Part shown: piece after piece, positions 33,556 through 42,960 of the stretch
Numbering within the stretch: position 1 is the stretch's first letter
Layout: each line of letters starts with the position of its first letter
Assembly: GCF_937958655.1 (NCBI RefSeq)
Contig: NZ_CALGNH010000008.1
Span: 1 to 52,681, forward strand
DNA: 52,681 bases
Origin: an uncultured Winogradskyella sp.
GTDB lineage: Bacteria > Bacteroidota > Bacteroidia > Flavobacteriales > Flavobacteriaceae
Reading direction: 5' to 3'
Notes under the pieces: generated by a model
The model's input: only the letters and a program-made list of their open reading frames with translations
Database searches by the model: none
What the model was told of the DNA's origin: nothing
Made by a program: the position numbers and the translations under genes

Positions 33556-34350
33556 TTATTTTATAACTATTTCTTTATACCCATTTGGAATTTTAAACGG
33601 AAAGCGAAGTTCCTCATTTAAACTTACGGATTTAAATTCCATAGTTACACTAACTTCATCAGCGCCTTCTACTGCAATTATCCTAAGGTCTTTAGGTAAT
33701 ACTTCGTTATCAACGTTTTGATAAGATGTGTAATCTATCTGAAGAATTCGCTTTTTTAATTGTTGAAATAACTGCAAACTATCCATCTTAAAATGTGTGG
33801 GATTAATTAAGTAAAACAATTCTAAAAGCGCACTTTGTTCTTTAGGCTGTAACGCATAAGAATTTTCATTGACGGATACAGAATGTGGTTGATCTTTTAA
33901 GTTAAAAATTGCCTGACCTAACAGTATATTTTGAACTTTATTAAAGTCTAAATCTACACCCACAAAATCGCTCAAAAGTTTATAATTGCCATCAAAGTAT
34001 TCGTTACTTTGTTTGTTATAAAACATAACCTTATCTGGTGTTATCATTAAACGAACTAGTCCCAAAGGTGCATTTAACCATATTACATTATCTTTTTGCA
34101 TTCTAAGGCTAAATGTTGCTCCTTGCGCTTTGTCTCCTTGGATTAAATCAATTCTTACCCTCGCTTGTAGTGTATTAAAATTAGCCTCACTTTTTTGATG
34201 TTGTTTAATCACCTGTTTTGCAGAAAGCTTATCACTTGCTTCGCCCAAAGCAATAACATCTTTGGTTGATTTACAACTTATAATTAACAATAAGATTGGA
34301 ATAATATAGACAATCTTAAAAGTGCTTTTATTTTTAATTCTTATTATCAT
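33556..34350 (-). CDS. DUF4292 lipoprotein
   Basis: 264 residues. The lipoprotein signal ends LLIISC. The body matches the DUF4292 family: FNTLQARVRIDLIQGDKAQGATFSLRMQKDNVIWL is typical. DUF4292 proteins have LolA/LolB-like character and may handle lipids or lipoproteins in the periplasm; this is inferred. It lies between the TPR protein and EnvC, the usual neighbours in this family of genomes. Confidence 0.85.
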   Translation of the reverse strand: MIIRIKNKSTFKIVYIIPILLLIISCKSTKDVIALGEASDKLSAKQVIKQHQKSEANFNTLQARVRIDLIQGDKAQGATFSLRMQKDNVIWLNAPLGLVRLMITPDKVMFYNKQSNEYFDGNYKLLSDFVGVDLDFNKVQNILLGQAIFNLKDQPHSVSVNENSYALQPKEQSALLELFYLINPTHFKMDSLQLFQQLKKRILQIDYTSYQNVDNEVLPKDLRIIAVEGADEVSVTMEFKSVSLNEELRFPFKIPNGYKEIVIK

Positions 34351-34427
34351 TTAAATTATGTTGAGATTCTTAGCTTACATACTTCTACAAACTCAAATGC
34401 CACACTCAGAATGACAAGTTGTATTTA

Positions 34428-35786
34428 TTATTGATTTTTTAAAGCTTGTGCCTTTTTAGCAAACGCTTGGGATTTACTAATATTATTTTGTCCCTTATAT
34501 GCTAAACTTAATTCTGAGTAGAAGTCAGCCTCCATACTTGGATTATCTATTAAAAAATCTAGTCCCATTTCTAAACTATCTATGGCTTTTTTATAATTTC
34601 CTTCTTTGTTATGGGCTACAGCATTTACCAAGTACAAAATGGGTTGTGCAGGATATAACTCTAGGGCGTCTTCACTATCTTTTACAACCGCTTTATAATC
34701 TTCTAAATCTAGTTGTAATAATAGAACGTCTTTAATCAGTTTAAAATCATTAGGATTCTGTTTAAGGGCATCTCTAAAGTTTATTAAGGCTTTAGCTTTA
34801 TCGCCTGCTTTTAAATAATACTGTCCTAAATCGTTATGGGTTTGCGCATCTTTATTATCATCTACTAAAGCCATTATATCCACTAAATCTTTTTCGTATT
34901 GTGAATTTTTAGACACAAAATTTACAAAGTCTTTTAAGACTTTAGCCTTAGCATCTGCGTTTATTTGTGGGCTAGTCAATGCTATCTTTACTGAGTTAAT
35001 GGCGTCTTTAACCTTAGCGTCTTGTAAATAAAATTTGTATAGCGCTAAATGTACAAACTTAGAATCTGGTTTAACTTTTAATAAATTCTGAGCTGCTTCA
35101 TAGGCTTTATTTTTATTGCCAGATTGGCTATATCTGTAAATTAGCTTTAAATGGTTTTCTTCGTTATTAGGGTTATTAGTAATGCGTTGTTTTAAGTTTT
35201 CTATACGATCATCAGCATTGCCTGTAACCCTATAAATATCGTTTCTCATGGCGTCTCTAGCCTCACTTACACCAATGTCTGCATCGAGCTCATCTAAAAG
35301 CTCAAGCGCTTGCTTATAGCGTTTTTCTCTAACATATAATGTCGCTAAATCTTCTTTATAATCTGGATGATATTTAACGAGTTGTTTTATAGTTTTAATA
35401 GCATTATTAATATCGTCTTGCTGATAATATACGTCGTACAACTCATCTAAAAACCATTCGTTGTCTGGTTGCATGCTAATGGCTTTTTTGAGATTTTCCT
35501 CAGCAGCACCATAGTTTTTTAGTATATTGTAATTTTTGCCAAGTTCAAAATAAATAACGGGTGTTTTACTATCTAAATTGAGGCATTTATAAAGTGCATC
35601 TACCGCTCTTTCGTAATTTTCAATACCTTTTTGCTTTAAGGCTTCGAAAAAATGCTCTTGAAATTCGTCTTTTACATTTCCGAGATCGTCATCTGGCCGT
35701 TTATTAAAATCAACTTGTGCCATAACAAAGCTGGGTACTATGAGAAGTACTAATAAAATATTTCCTATTTTGTTACTCAATTTCAT
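34428..35786 (-). CDS. Secreted tetratricopeptide repeat protein
   Basis: 452 residues. The signal peptide ends FVMAQ, followed by roughly ten TPR units (for example YFELGKNYNILKNYGAAEENLKKAI and LGQYYLKAGDKAKALINFRDAL). TPR solenoids mediate protein contacts; here probably in the periplasm as part of an envelope assembly machine, given DUF4292 and EnvC downstream. The specific partner is unknown. A short palindromic repeat lies 3 bp upstream of the start, and a degenerate repeat is in the 77-bp gap to DUF4292. Confidence 0.88.
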   Translation of the reverse strand: MKLSNKIGNILLVLLIVPSFVMAQVDFNKRPDDDLGNVKDEFQEHFFEALKQKGIENYERAVDALYKCLNLDSKTPVIYFELGKNYNILKNYGAAEENLKKAISMQPDNEWFLDELYDVYYQQDDINNAIKTIKQLVKYHPDYKEDLATLYVREKRYKQALELLDELDADIGVSEARDAMRNDIYRVTGNADDRIENLKQRITNNPNNEENHLKLIYRYSQSGNKNKAYEAAQNLLKVKPDSKFVHLALYKFYLQDAKVKDAINSVKIALTSPQINADAKAKVLKDFVNFVSKNSQYEKDLVDIMALVDDNKDAQTHNDLGQYYLKAGDKAKALINFRDALKQNPNDFKLIKDVLLLQLDLEDYKAVVKDSEDALELYPAQPILYLVNAVAHNKEGNYKKAIDSLEMGLDFLIDNPSMEADFYSELSLAYKGQNNISKSQAFAKKAQALKNQ

Positions 35787-35789
35787 TTA

Positions 35790-35816
35790 AGATTCTTCGC
35801 TGTGCTCGGAATGCTA
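35790..35816. repeat. Dispersed repeat before TPR gene
   Basis: AGATTCTTCGCTGTGCTCGG followed by AATGCTA. It has the TTCGCTnnGCTC core that recurs in short flavobacterial intergenic repeats and lies 3 bp from the start codon of the TPR gene, so it is in its leader. Confidence 0.55.
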
Positions 35817-35874
35817 ATTAACTTTCAAAAGTTATTCCAAACTTAAGCCTTATTTACTTTAAACAATTTTCATA

Positions 35875-35902
35875 TGTCATTTCGACTACGCCCAATGTGA
35901 CA
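35875..35902. repeat. Dispersed repeat, TTCGACT family
   Basis: TGTCATTTCGACTACGCCCA followed by ATGTGACA: inverted TGTCA/TGACA ends around the TTCGACT core. It lies between the nucleotidyltransferase and TPR genes. Confidence 0.6.
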
Positions 35903-35935
35903 GTATCAGAAATATTGGAATTTTGTATTTCTTTT

Positions 35936-36955
35936 TTATTCCAAAACAGAATAATCGCCTATACTAATCTTAGTAAAGTTACCATTGTATTTCACGAAAT
36001 TACCAATCATGGCTTCGTCTAATTTAGCATTTTTGATACTTGTTTCATTTTGAATTAAGGTATTTTTAATGCTTGAGTTCTCAATAACACAATCTTTGCC
36101 AATAGAAACGTTTGGCCCAACAGAAGTATTACGTAAAATAGTTCCAGCGCCTATGAAACATGGCTCGATAATATTTGAATTTTCGACAACTACGGAATCA
36201 TGCACCAATTGCTCTTTATTATCTGCTTTTAAAAAGCCTAACATTTTTGCATTGGTTTCTAAGGTTATGTTTTTGTTTCCGCAATCCATCCACTCATCTA
36301 CAGTTCCTGTTTTAAAGATTTTACCATCTGCCATCATGCGCTTAATACCATCATTGATTTGGTATTCTCCGCCATTCATTATGTTTTCATCTAATACTTC
36401 TTGTAACTTAGCTTTTAGCTGAGCAACGTCTTTAAAATAGTAAATTCCTATGACGGCTTGGTCACTTACAAAGCGTTCTGGTTTTTCAACGAGCTCTACA
36501 ATACTATCGTTTGCATCTAATTTTACCACACCATAAGCCTCTGGATTGGCTACGCGCTTGGTCCAAATAACACTGTCTGCCGATGGATCTAAATCAAACG
36601 CTGCTCTTATTAAAGTATCTGCATAAGCAATTACTGCCGGGCCCGATAAAGATGGTTTAGCACTCATAATAGCATGACCTGTGCCTAAGGGTTGGTCTTG
36701 CCTGTATATTGAGGCTTTTGCCCCTAAATCTTCAGCTAATTGTGTTAAACTCTGTACGACATCATCTCCAAACCAAGCTGGGTCACCTAAAACAAAAGCA
36801 ACTTCTTCAATAGGTTGTTTTAAAACTTTAGCAATATCTTTTACTAAACGATGCACTATGGGTTGCCCTGCGACAGGAATTAATGGTTTTGGAACTGTTA
36901 AACTATGTGGTCTTAGACGCGAGCCTCGGCCTGCCATTGGTACTATTATTTTCAT
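35936..36955 (-). CDS. Sugar-phosphate nucleotidyltransferase
   Basis: 339 residues. The N-terminal nucleotidyltransferase domain carries MAGRGSRLRPHSLTVPKPLIPVAG (pyrophosphorylase signature with catalytic Arg and Lys) and AYADTLI (the metal-binding Asp). A C-terminal left-handed beta-helix contains hexapeptide-like repeats (IGAGTILRNTSVGPNVSIG). It activates a hexose-1-phosphate with NTP; glucose-1-phosphate thymidylyl- or mannose-1-phosphate guanylyl-transferase are candidates, not separable here. It lies downstream of dut and a flippase, consistent with surface polysaccharide precursor supply. Confidence 0.88.
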   Translation of the reverse strand: MKIIVPMAGRGSRLRPHSLTVPKPLIPVAGQPIVHRLVKDIAKVLKQPIEEVAFVLGDPAWFGDDVVQSLTQLAEDLGAKASIYRQDQPLGTGHAIMSAKPSLSGPAVIAYADTLIRAAFDLDPSADSVIWTKRVANPEAYGVVKLDANDSIVELVEKPERFVSDQAVIGIYYFKDVAQLKAKLQEVLDENIMNGGEYQINDGIKRMMADGKIFKTGTVDEWMDCGNKNITLETNAKMLGFLKADNKEQLVHDSVVVENSNIIEPCFIGAGTILRNTSVGPNVSIGKDCVIENSSIKNTLIQNETSIKNAKLDEAMIGNFVKYNGNFTKISIGDYSVLE

Positions 36956-37089
36956 CCAAAAATTTATTTTTCGTTTCCACGAAAGTGGAAATCTTTTTAA
37001 TATTAAGTTTTTATTGTTTTTCTATTCTAAAACACCTCTAAAGTCACCTCAAGGGGAAAATTCTAAAATTGCAAATCGTAATTCTGCAA

Positions 37090-37524
37090 TCAAGAGGTTC
37101 CCGTACTTCCAAACCCACCTTCACCTCGCTCCGTAGATGTTAGTGCTTCTACCTCATCCCAATCCGCTCGCTCATGTTTAGCTATGACTAATTGCGCAAT
37201 ACGTTCGCCATTATTTATCGTAAAATCTTTATTTGATAGATTTACTAAGATCACACCTATTTCGCCTCTATAATCTGCATCTACTGTACCAGGTGCATTT
37301 AATACGGTTATCCCTTTTTTTGCGGCTAATCCACTGCGTGGTCTCACTTGCGCTTCGTAACCAATAGGTAATTCTATAAATAGTCCTGTGCCAACTATAG
37401 CACGTTCTAACGGTTTAAGAATTATAGTTTCAGTTGTATTAGCACGTAAATCCATACCTGCTGATGCTATGGTTTCGTAATGTGGTAAATGGTGACTAGA
37501 TTTATTTATTATTTTTATTTTCAT
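37090..37524 (-). CDS. dut: dUTP diphosphatase
   Basis: 144 residues, the trimeric dUTPase. All five motifs are visible: AGMDLRA, RPRSGLA, the uridine-binding [24 protein letters not shown], and the C-terminal P-loop-like [10 protein letters not shown]. It hydrolyses dUTP to dUMP, keeping uracil out of DNA and feeding dTMP synthesis. The start overlaps the end of the flippase gene by 4 bp, so translation is coupled. Confidence 0.96.
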   Translation of the reverse strand: MKIKIINKSSHHLPHYETIASAGMDLRANTTETIILKPLERAIVGTGLFIELPIGYEAQVRPRSGLAAKKGITVLNAPGTVDADYRGEIGVILVNLSNKDFTINNGERIAQLVIAKHERADWDEVEALTSTERGEGGFGSTGTS

Positions 37525-38957
37525 GCTTGATTCCTTTTTATAATCTGTTGTAGTTCCTTTCGTTCTAAAAAAGCTACTAAGGTGATAAACAGTAACAAAA
37601 ATACTGTTCCTAAGCCTATATTTCTATCGAAATAATAATAAGTTATAAAACTCAAGGCTGTACTTATTATAAGATAAACACTTATTCTATTAATATCATA
37701 TGGTACTGGATAGTATTTTCTCCCTAAAATATAAGAAATGAGCATCATTAAACCATAAGCAATTAACGTGGCGTAGGCACAAGCCATAAATCCGATTTTA
37801 GGAATAAATGTAATATTAAATGCAATAGTTATTGCAGCTCCTACTAAAGAAATATACATACCAAATCTTGTACGATCCGTGAGTTTATACCAAATAGAAA
37901 GATTATGATAAATCCCTAAGCACAGATTAGCTAACAATACTACAGGAACGATATCTAAAGCTAACAAGTAGCTTTCTTTTTTTATGAATAAAGGACGTAA
38001 AAGATCAATATAAACAACTACAAACATTAACCCTATAGCACCTACAATGGTAAAATACTTTAATATGGTAGCGTAGGTTTGTACTGCGTTTTCTTTGTCG
38101 GAATGGTTGAAGAAAAAAGGCTCAGCTCCCATTCTAAAAGCTTGTATAAACAAGGTCATAAAAACGGCTAATTTATAACAGGCACTATAAGCACCATTAA
38201 TAAATTCACCTTCTATTTGTGGTAACATCCATTTGTCTAAATTTTCATTTATAACAAAAGCAAAACCCGCTATCATTATTGGCCAACCATAGTTTAAAAG
38301 TTGTTTTAAAATTTTGGTATCAAAGCTCCATTTGGTCTTAAAAAAGTAAGGCGTAACCAATATGAGAACCGCTATACTAGCAATGAGATTAGCGATGAAT
38401 ATATATTGGACATTGTTATTAACGTTAAACAGCCCTCTTAATTCAATTGATCCATAGGTTCTTGATAAGAATAAGATGTTTAGACCTACAATAATTAAGA
38501 CATTAATTAATTTTATGAACGCAAACTTTAATGGTTTTCCTGTTACCCTTAAATAAGCAAATGGAATAACAATTAATGTATCTACAAGTGTAATACCTAC
38601 TAATAGCGAATAAAAATCTGTATTTATTCTTAAAGTTTCTGAGATTGGAATTCTAAATACAAAAAGTAATAAACCAAAGATTAAGGTACTAGTAATAATG
38701 GTTATAATGGCGGTTGACAAAACACTATTTTTGGCTTTGTGTTTGCTGAAAAATCTAAAGAACGATGTTTCTATTCCGTAAGTAAGTATAACATTAAAAA
38801 ATGCAGCCACTACGTAAAACTCTGTGTTTTCAGAATACCCTTCGTTTGGAAGTACGTCTGTATGTAATCGTACAAGAAGAAAGTTTATCAGTCTGGGTAG
38901 CACAATAGCTAAACCATAAATAATTGTGTCTTTAAAAAAGGATTTTAGTACGCTCAA
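37521..38957 (-). CDS. Polysaccharide flippase, MOP/Wzx family
   Basis: 478 residues with about 12-14 hydrophobic segments, starting [29 protein letters not shown]. This N-terminal layout is typical of polysaccharide biosynthesis (Wzx/RfbX) flippases of the MOP superfamily, which move lipid-linked oligosaccharides across the inner membrane. It is the first gene of the flippase-dut-nucleotidyltransferase-TPR-DUF4292-envC cluster, which is conserved in related genomes. Substrate unknown. A TATTTTTG promoter box lies 23 bp upstream. Confidence 0.88.
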   Translation of the reverse strand: MSVLKSFFKDTIIYGLAIVLPRLINFLLVRLHTDVLPNEGYSENTEFYVVAAFFNVILTYGIETSFFRFFSKHKAKNSVLSTAIITIITSTLIFGLLLFVFRIPISETLRINTDFYSLLVGITLVDTLIVIPFAYLRVTGKPLKFAFIKLINVLIIVGLNILFLSRTYGSIELRGLFNVNNNVQYIFIANLIASIAVLILVTPYFFKTKWSFDTKILKQLLNYGWPIMIAGFAFVINENLDKWMLPQIEGEFINGAYSACYKLAVFMTLFIQAFRMGAEPFFFNHSDKENAVQTYATILKYFTIVGAIGLMFVVVYIDLLRPLFIKKESYLLALDIVPVVLLANLCLGIYHNLSIWYKLTDRTRFGMYISLVGAAITIAFNITFIPKIGFMACAYATLIAYGLMMLISYILGRKYYPVPYDINRISVYLIISTALSFITYYYFDRNIGLGTVFLLLFITLVAFLERKELQQIIKRNQA

Positions 38958-38979
38958 ACTGAGTATTGATATTAATTAT

Positions 38980-38987
38980 CAAAAATA
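38980..38987 (-). promoter_or_regulatory. Flippase operon -7 box
   Basis: The minus strand reads TATTTTTG, fitting TAnnTTTG, 22 bp before the flippase start. The -33 box is not clear. Confidence 0.45.
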
Positions 38988-39019
38988 TATAATATAAATT
39001 GGTCTCATGTAAATGAAAC

Positions 39020-39049
39020 AAAAAAAGCCTCACTAAATAGTAAGGCTTC
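39020..39049 (-). terminator. Terminator after lipoprotein gene
   Basis: The minus strand reads AAGCCTTAC, loop, GTGAGGCTTTTTTT, 20 bp after the stop of the lipoprotein gene. Confidence 0.8.
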
Positions 39050-39068
39050 AACATAATACTTTTTTCAT

Positions 39069-39599
39069 CTAATTATCATCCTCTTCATCTAATGATGCCA
39101 TGTCAGAAGTCTTTTTTGATGTATAAATGGAAGGTGGACCATCTTCATAATAGGTTCCTGCTACTTCGTTTAACGATGTGATTTTATGATACTTTATTTG
39201 TCCGTTTTCACTATAGCTAATCACACATTCGGTATCTAATAAATCGAATGGGTAATTCTCTGTTTTTTCTGGTGTTTTAAAGGTGTATAACCGTGAAGGA
39301 TTCTTTAGTACAGAGGTATACTTGCCGTCTTCTTTAATAAGTTTACCTCTTAAATTTCTAAAAAAGACCTCTTTTAGCGAAATATTATTTTTAGACGCTG
39401 AAATTGGAATGAATACATTAATGCCGGTTCCACCAACTTTGATGCCTGCATACCATTCTTGAAATGATATTGAATTAATTTTAAACGGAGTTTTCTCCTC
39501 AAAAGTTGTTGATGTTACTTTAATACTGGCACATTGAAAAAACGTAAGTATTGATAATACAAAAACTAAAGTATACACTGCTTTTTGAAAGTGTTTCAT
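39069..39599 (-). CDS. Uncharacterised lipoprotein, 176 residues
   Basis: The signal peptide ends LTFFQC, so it is a lipoprotein. The mature part is beta-rich (SISFQEWYAGIKVGGTGINVF) and the C-terminal tail is acidic (MASLDEEDDN). Family not recognised. It is a stand-alone gene between the atp operon terminator and the flippase cluster. A 26-bp inverted repeat 60 bp upstream of its start shares a core with sites before the M14 peptidase gene and a short ORF, suggesting a common regulator. Confidence 0.75.
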   Translation of the reverse strand: MKHFQKAVYTLVFVLSILTFFQCASIKVTSTTFEEKTPFKINSISFQEWYAGIKVGGTGINVFIPISASKNNISLKEVFFRNLRGKLIKEDGKYTSVLKNPSRLYTFKTPEKTENYPFDLLDTECVISYSENGQIKYHKITSLNEVAGTYYEDGPPSIYTSKKTSDMASLDEEDDN

Positions 39600-39659
39600 T
39601 ATTAGTAGGTTAAAATTTGGTATGGCAAGATAGAAAATAAATTTATTTTGTCGGTAATT

Positions 39660-39685
39660 ATTGTATTTTATCGACGAAATACAAT
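39660..39685 (-). promoter_or_regulatory. Dyad motif upstream of lipoprotein gene
   Basis: ATTGTATTT-N8-AAATACAAT, perfect 9-bp arms. On the minus strand it contains TGTATTTCGTCGA, aligned with TGCATTTCATCGA before the M14 gene. Distance to the start is 60 bp. Confidence 0.55.
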
Positions 39686-39708
39686 AATCATATTAACCTC
39701 TTAAAATA

Positions 39709-39738
39709 AAAAACCCAACGCCATGCGTTGGGTTTTTA
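39709..39738 (-). terminator. atp operon terminator
   Basis: AAACCCAACGC, ATG loop, GCGTTGGGTTTTT-type stem, 42 bp after the atpG stop on the minus strand and followed there by a T-tract. Confidence 0.88.
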
Positions 39739-39779
39739 TTAATCTAAGCTACTAAACCATTCTTTTAGTAGCGTAATTA

Positions 39780-40643
39780 TTAATTATTTAAAGCTTCAGC
39801 ACCACCAACAATCTCAAGGATTTCATTAGTAATTGCTGCTTGTCTTGCTTTGTTATAAGTTAATTTAAGCTGATCTCTTAACTCTGTAGCGTTATCTGTT
39901 GCTTTATGCATGGCAGTCATTCGTGCACCGTGTTCTGAAGCAAACGAATCTCTAATACCTTTGAATAATTGAGTCTTTAAGGACTTTGGTATTAATGTTT
40001 CTACAATTTCTTGCTTAGAAGGCTCAAAGATATAATCTAAATTAGGCTGCTTATCATCGCTCTCTACTGGTACAATAGGTAAAAACTGCTCGGTCATAAC
40101 TATTTGCGTCGCTGCATTTTTAAAGCTATTGTAAACAAGTTCTACTTTGTCAAATTCACCCTCAATAAATTTATCCATTATCATTTGTGCTATTTCAGCA
40201 ACATTATCAAAGGTTAAGTCATCAAATACTTCACTCTTGTTTGCAATTACATTGCCAGATTTTGAAAAAGCATCATTTACTTTTTTACCTATGGTTATAA
40301 TAGAAACATCCTTGCTCTTATAAGTGTCTCCCAAAAGTATATTAACTTGCTTTATAATGTTAGAATTAAAAGCACCTGCTAATCCTCTATTAGAAGAAAT
40401 AGCAACAATTAATACCTTATTAACATCTCTTTGATCAGCAAATTTACTTCCGTTATCTTCATCTAAAGTTGCACTTAAACTTTGTAACAATTCTGTTAAC
40501 TTGTTTGAGTATGGACGCATAGCGGTAATAGCATCTTGTGCTTTCTTCAATTTAGCAGCAGATACCATTTTCATAGCACTTGTAATCTGCATCGTAGAAG
40601 ATACGGAAGATATTCTATTACGTATTTCTTTTAAGTTTGCCAT
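39780..40643 (-). CDS. atpG: ATP synthase F1 subunit gamma
   Basis: 287 residues, the central rotor shaft. It begins ANLKEIRNRISSVSSTMQITSAMKMVSAAKL, and the C-terminal helix ends TYNKARQAAITNEILEIVGGAEAL; both are typical of gamma. It is the last gene of the cluster here; atpD and atpC, which often follow in other bacteria, are absent, as is usual in Bacteroidota where they form a separate locus. The 116-bp gap to atpA contains two palindromic repeats, one nested. Confidence 0.97.
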   Translation of the reverse strand: MANLKEIRNRISSVSSTMQITSAMKMVSAAKLKKAQDAITAMRPYSNKLTELLQSLSATLDEDNGSKFADQRDVNKVLIVAISSNRGLAGAFNSNIIKQVNILLGDTYKSKDVSIITIGKKVNDAFSKSGNVIANKSEVFDDLTFDNVAEIAQMIMDKFIEGEFDKVELVYNSFKNAATQIVMTEQFLPIVPVESDDKQPNLDYIFEPSKQEIVETLIPKSLKTQLFKGIRDSFASEHGARMTAMHKATDNATELRDQLKLTYNKARQAAITNEILEIVGGAEALNN

Positions 40644-40656
40644 TTTCTCTTTTTTA

Positions 40657-40680
40657 TCATTCTGAATTTAGTTCAGAATC
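40657..40680. repeat. Dispersed palindrome, TTCTGAA/TTCAGAA family
   Basis: TCATTCTGAATTTAGTTCAG followed by AATC. It lies 13 bp upstream of the atpG start codon and is the inverted relative of the element at 31897. Confidence 0.6.
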
Positions 40681-40698
40681 TTCATATATCTAATTTGA

Positions 40699-40750
40699 GA
40701 TCCTGAAACAACACTTCGACTGCGCTCAGTGTGACAGTTCAGGATGACAA
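40699..40750. repeat. Nested repeat: one palindrome inserted in the loop of another
   Basis: The outer element is GATCCTGAAACAA (40699-40711) and GTTCAGGATGACAA (40737-40750). Exactly between them is a 25-bp TTCGACT-family element (40712-40736, CACTTCGACTGCGCTCAGTG plus TGACA). Removing the inner 25 bp gives the same join as in the intact element at 31897. Confidence 0.65.
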
Positions 40751-40759
40751 CGGTTTTTA

Positions 40760-42340
40760 TTAAGCCCTAAACTTAGCAGATAGGTCTTTTGCTACATTGG
40801 TTAAGGTGTCAATAACTTCATCCGTTAATTTCCCTGCTTTTAATGTGTCTAAAGTATCTCTGTGCTTAGCGTTTAAGAATTCGATATAATCAACTTCAAA
40901 TTCTTTAACTTTATCAACAGGAACGTCTCTTAATAAATTCTTAGAACCTGCATAAATTATTGCTACCTGATCTTCTACTGTAAAAGGATCATTTTGCGCT
41001 TGCTTTAAAATCTCAACGTTACGTTTACCCTTATTAATTACATTTAAAGTAGATGCATCTAAATCTGAACCAAACTTAGCAAAAGCCTCTAATTCACGGA
41101 ACTGAGCTTGATCTAATTTTAGTGTACCAGATACTTTCTTCATTGATTTAATCTGAGCATTACCACCTACACGAGATACTGAAATACCAACGTTAATAGC
41201 TGGACGTACACCAGAGTTAAATAAATCACCATCTAAGAAAATCTGACCATCCGTAATAGAAATTACGTTTGTTGGAATATATGCAGATACGTCACCAGCT
41301 TGTGTTTCTATAATTGGTAAAGCAGTTAAAGAACCACCACCTTTTACGATTGGCTTTAATGACTCTGGTAAATCGTTCATTTCGCTTGCAATTTTATCAT
41401 CATTAATGATTTTTGCCGAACGCTCTAATAATCTTGAGTGTAAGTAGAATACATCACCAGGATATGCCTCACGTCCAGGAGGACGACGTAATAATAACGA
41501 CACCTCACGGTAAGCTACGGCTTGTTTAGACAAATCATCATAAATGATTAATGCTGGTCTACCAGTATCTCTAAAATATTCGCCAATAGAAGCTCCAGTC
41601 ATTGGTGCATAAACTTGCATCGCAGCAGGATCTGATGCGTTAGCTGCAACAATTGTTGTATAAGCTAATGCTCCTCTTTCTTCTAATACTTTAGCTATGT
41701 TTGCAACAGTAGACGCCTTTTGTCCTACAGCAACATATATACAATATACAGGCTCACCTGCATCGTAAAATTCTTTTTGATTTAAGATTGTATCAATACA
41801 TACAGTAGTTTTACCAGTTTGACGGTCACCAATTACCAACTCACGTTGTCCTCTACCAACCGGAATCATAGCATCAATTGCCTTAATACCTGTTTGTAAT
41901 GGTTCTGTTACTGGTTCTCTGTAGATAACACCTGGTGCTTTGCGCTCTACTGGCATTTCATAAGTTTCACCAGCGATTGGTCCTTTACCATCAATAGGGT
42001 TACCTAAAGTGTCAACAACACGACCTACAATACCTTCACCTACTTTTACAGATGCGATACGCTTAGTACGTTTTACTGTAGAACCTTCTTTTACTCCTAC
42101 CGAAGTACCTAAAAGTACAATACCTACATTATCTTCTTCAAGGTTAAGTATAATTCCTTCTGCACCACCATCGAATTCTACCAATTCACCATATTGTGCG
42201 TTAGCTAATCCGTAAGCACGTACAATACCATCACCTACAGTTAATACTGTTCCTACTTCGTCTAATGAAGCACCTGCTTCAAAACCTGAAAGTTGTTGTT
42301 TTAAGATTGCTGATATCTCAGCTGGTTTTACTTCTGCCAT
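40760..42340 (-). CDS. atpA: ATP synthase F1 subunit alpha
   Basis: 526 residues. Walker A is GDRQTGKTT, with the conserved [34 protein letters not shown] block and the catalytic-interface arginine in the [10 protein letters not shown] region. It forms the non-catalytic nucleotide sites of the F1 hexamer. It lies between atpH and atpG, with repeat-containing gaps of 78 bp upstream and 116 bp downstream. Confidence 0.98.
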   Translation of the reverse strand: MAEVKPAEISAILKQQLSGFEAGASLDEVGTVLTVGDGIVRAYGLANAQYGELVEFDGGAEGIILNLEEDNVGIVLLGTSVGVKEGSTVKRTKRIASVKVGEGIVGRVVDTLGNPIDGKGPIAGETYEMPVERKAPGVIYREPVTEPLQTGIKAIDAMIPVGRGQRELVIGDRQTGKTTVCIDTILNQKEFYDAGEPVYCIYVAVGQKASTVANIAKVLEERGALAYTTIVAANASDPAAMQVYAPMTGASIGEYFRDTGRPALIIYDDLSKQAVAYREVSLLLRRPPGREAYPGDVFYLHSRLLERSAKIINDDKIASEMNDLPESLKPIVKGGGSLTALPIIETQAGDVSAYIPTNVISITDGQIFLDGDLFNSGVRPAINVGISVSRVGGNAQIKSMKKVSGTLKLDQAQFRELEAFAKFGSDLDASTLNVINKGKRNVEILKQAQNDPFTVEDQVAIIYAGSKNLLRDVPVDKVKEFEVDYIEFLNAKHRDTLDTLKAGKLTDEVIDTLTNVAKDLSAKFRA

Positions 42341-42374
42341 CTTATTTTTTATATTTTGCTATTTATTGAAAAGA

Positions 42375-42400
42375 CCTTTGGACTACGCTCAAGGTGACAG
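42375..42400. repeat. Dispersed repeat, TTCGACT family
   Basis: CCTTTGGACTACGCTCAAGG followed by TGACAG. It is a diverged member with complementary CCTT/AAGG ends, located in the atpH-atpA gap. Confidence 0.55.
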
Positions 42401-42418
42401 TTCATTTAAACAACAGTT

Positions 42419-42955
42419 CTAATTTAATGTAAATTCTCTTTTTAATTTATCGAGTTTATTTGCGATACTAGCATTATACTGAATATCACCAACTCTTAAT
42501 ATGAAACCACCTAAAATGTTTTCATCTATAATATTTTCTACTTCTACTTCCTTACCAGTAAGTTCTTTTACTTTAGCTAAAACTTTAGTTTTTAATTCTG
42601 CTGTTAATGGTACAACCGTAGTAACTGTTGCTACTTGTGTACCTCTCATCTGATCGTATAACTGCGTATAACTAGTAGCTACATCACCTAAAAGTGATAG
42701 TCTCTTATTAGAGATTAAAGTATCTACAAGATTTGTAGTAACAACATTAGCATTTTTAAATACTGATGTTAATACGGCTTTTTTATCTGAAGATCTTACT
42801 ACAGGACTTTGAAGCATTTGATTTAAATCTTCACTCTGTCTGATAGTGCTAGTGATTAATTTCATATCACTATTTACTGCTTCGGCAGATTTATGATCTC
42901 TGGCTAAGCTTAAAACTGCTTTTGCATATCTAATTGCTGCTCTTGATCCTGACAT
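42419..42955 (-). CDS. atpH: ATP synthase F1 subunit delta
   Basis: 178 residues. It starts SRAAIRYAKAVLSLA, typical of delta/OSCP, and ends with IIDENILGGFILRVGDIQYNASIANKLDKL. It attaches the peripheral stalk to the top of F1. It lies 5 bp after atpF. Confidence 0.95.
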   Translation of the reverse strand: MSGSRAAIRYAKAVLSLARDHKSAEAVNSDMKLITSTIRQSEDLNQMLQSPVVRSSDKKAVLTSVFKNANVVTTNLVDTLISNKRLSLLGDVATSYTQLYDQMRGTQVATVTTVVPLTAELKTKVLAKVKELTGKEVEVENIIDENILGGFILRVGDIQYNASIANKLDKLKREFTLN

Positions 42956-42960
42956 TTATT

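Noticed and set aside
36681..37136. 151-residue plus-strand ORF
   Set aside because: Lies antisense to the well-supported nucleotidyltransferase and dut genes; low-complexity composition and no domain.
31291..42400. CRISPR array from the recurring short repeats
   Set aside because: The copies are kilobases apart, irregular and palindromic, without unique spacers of constant length or cas genes.
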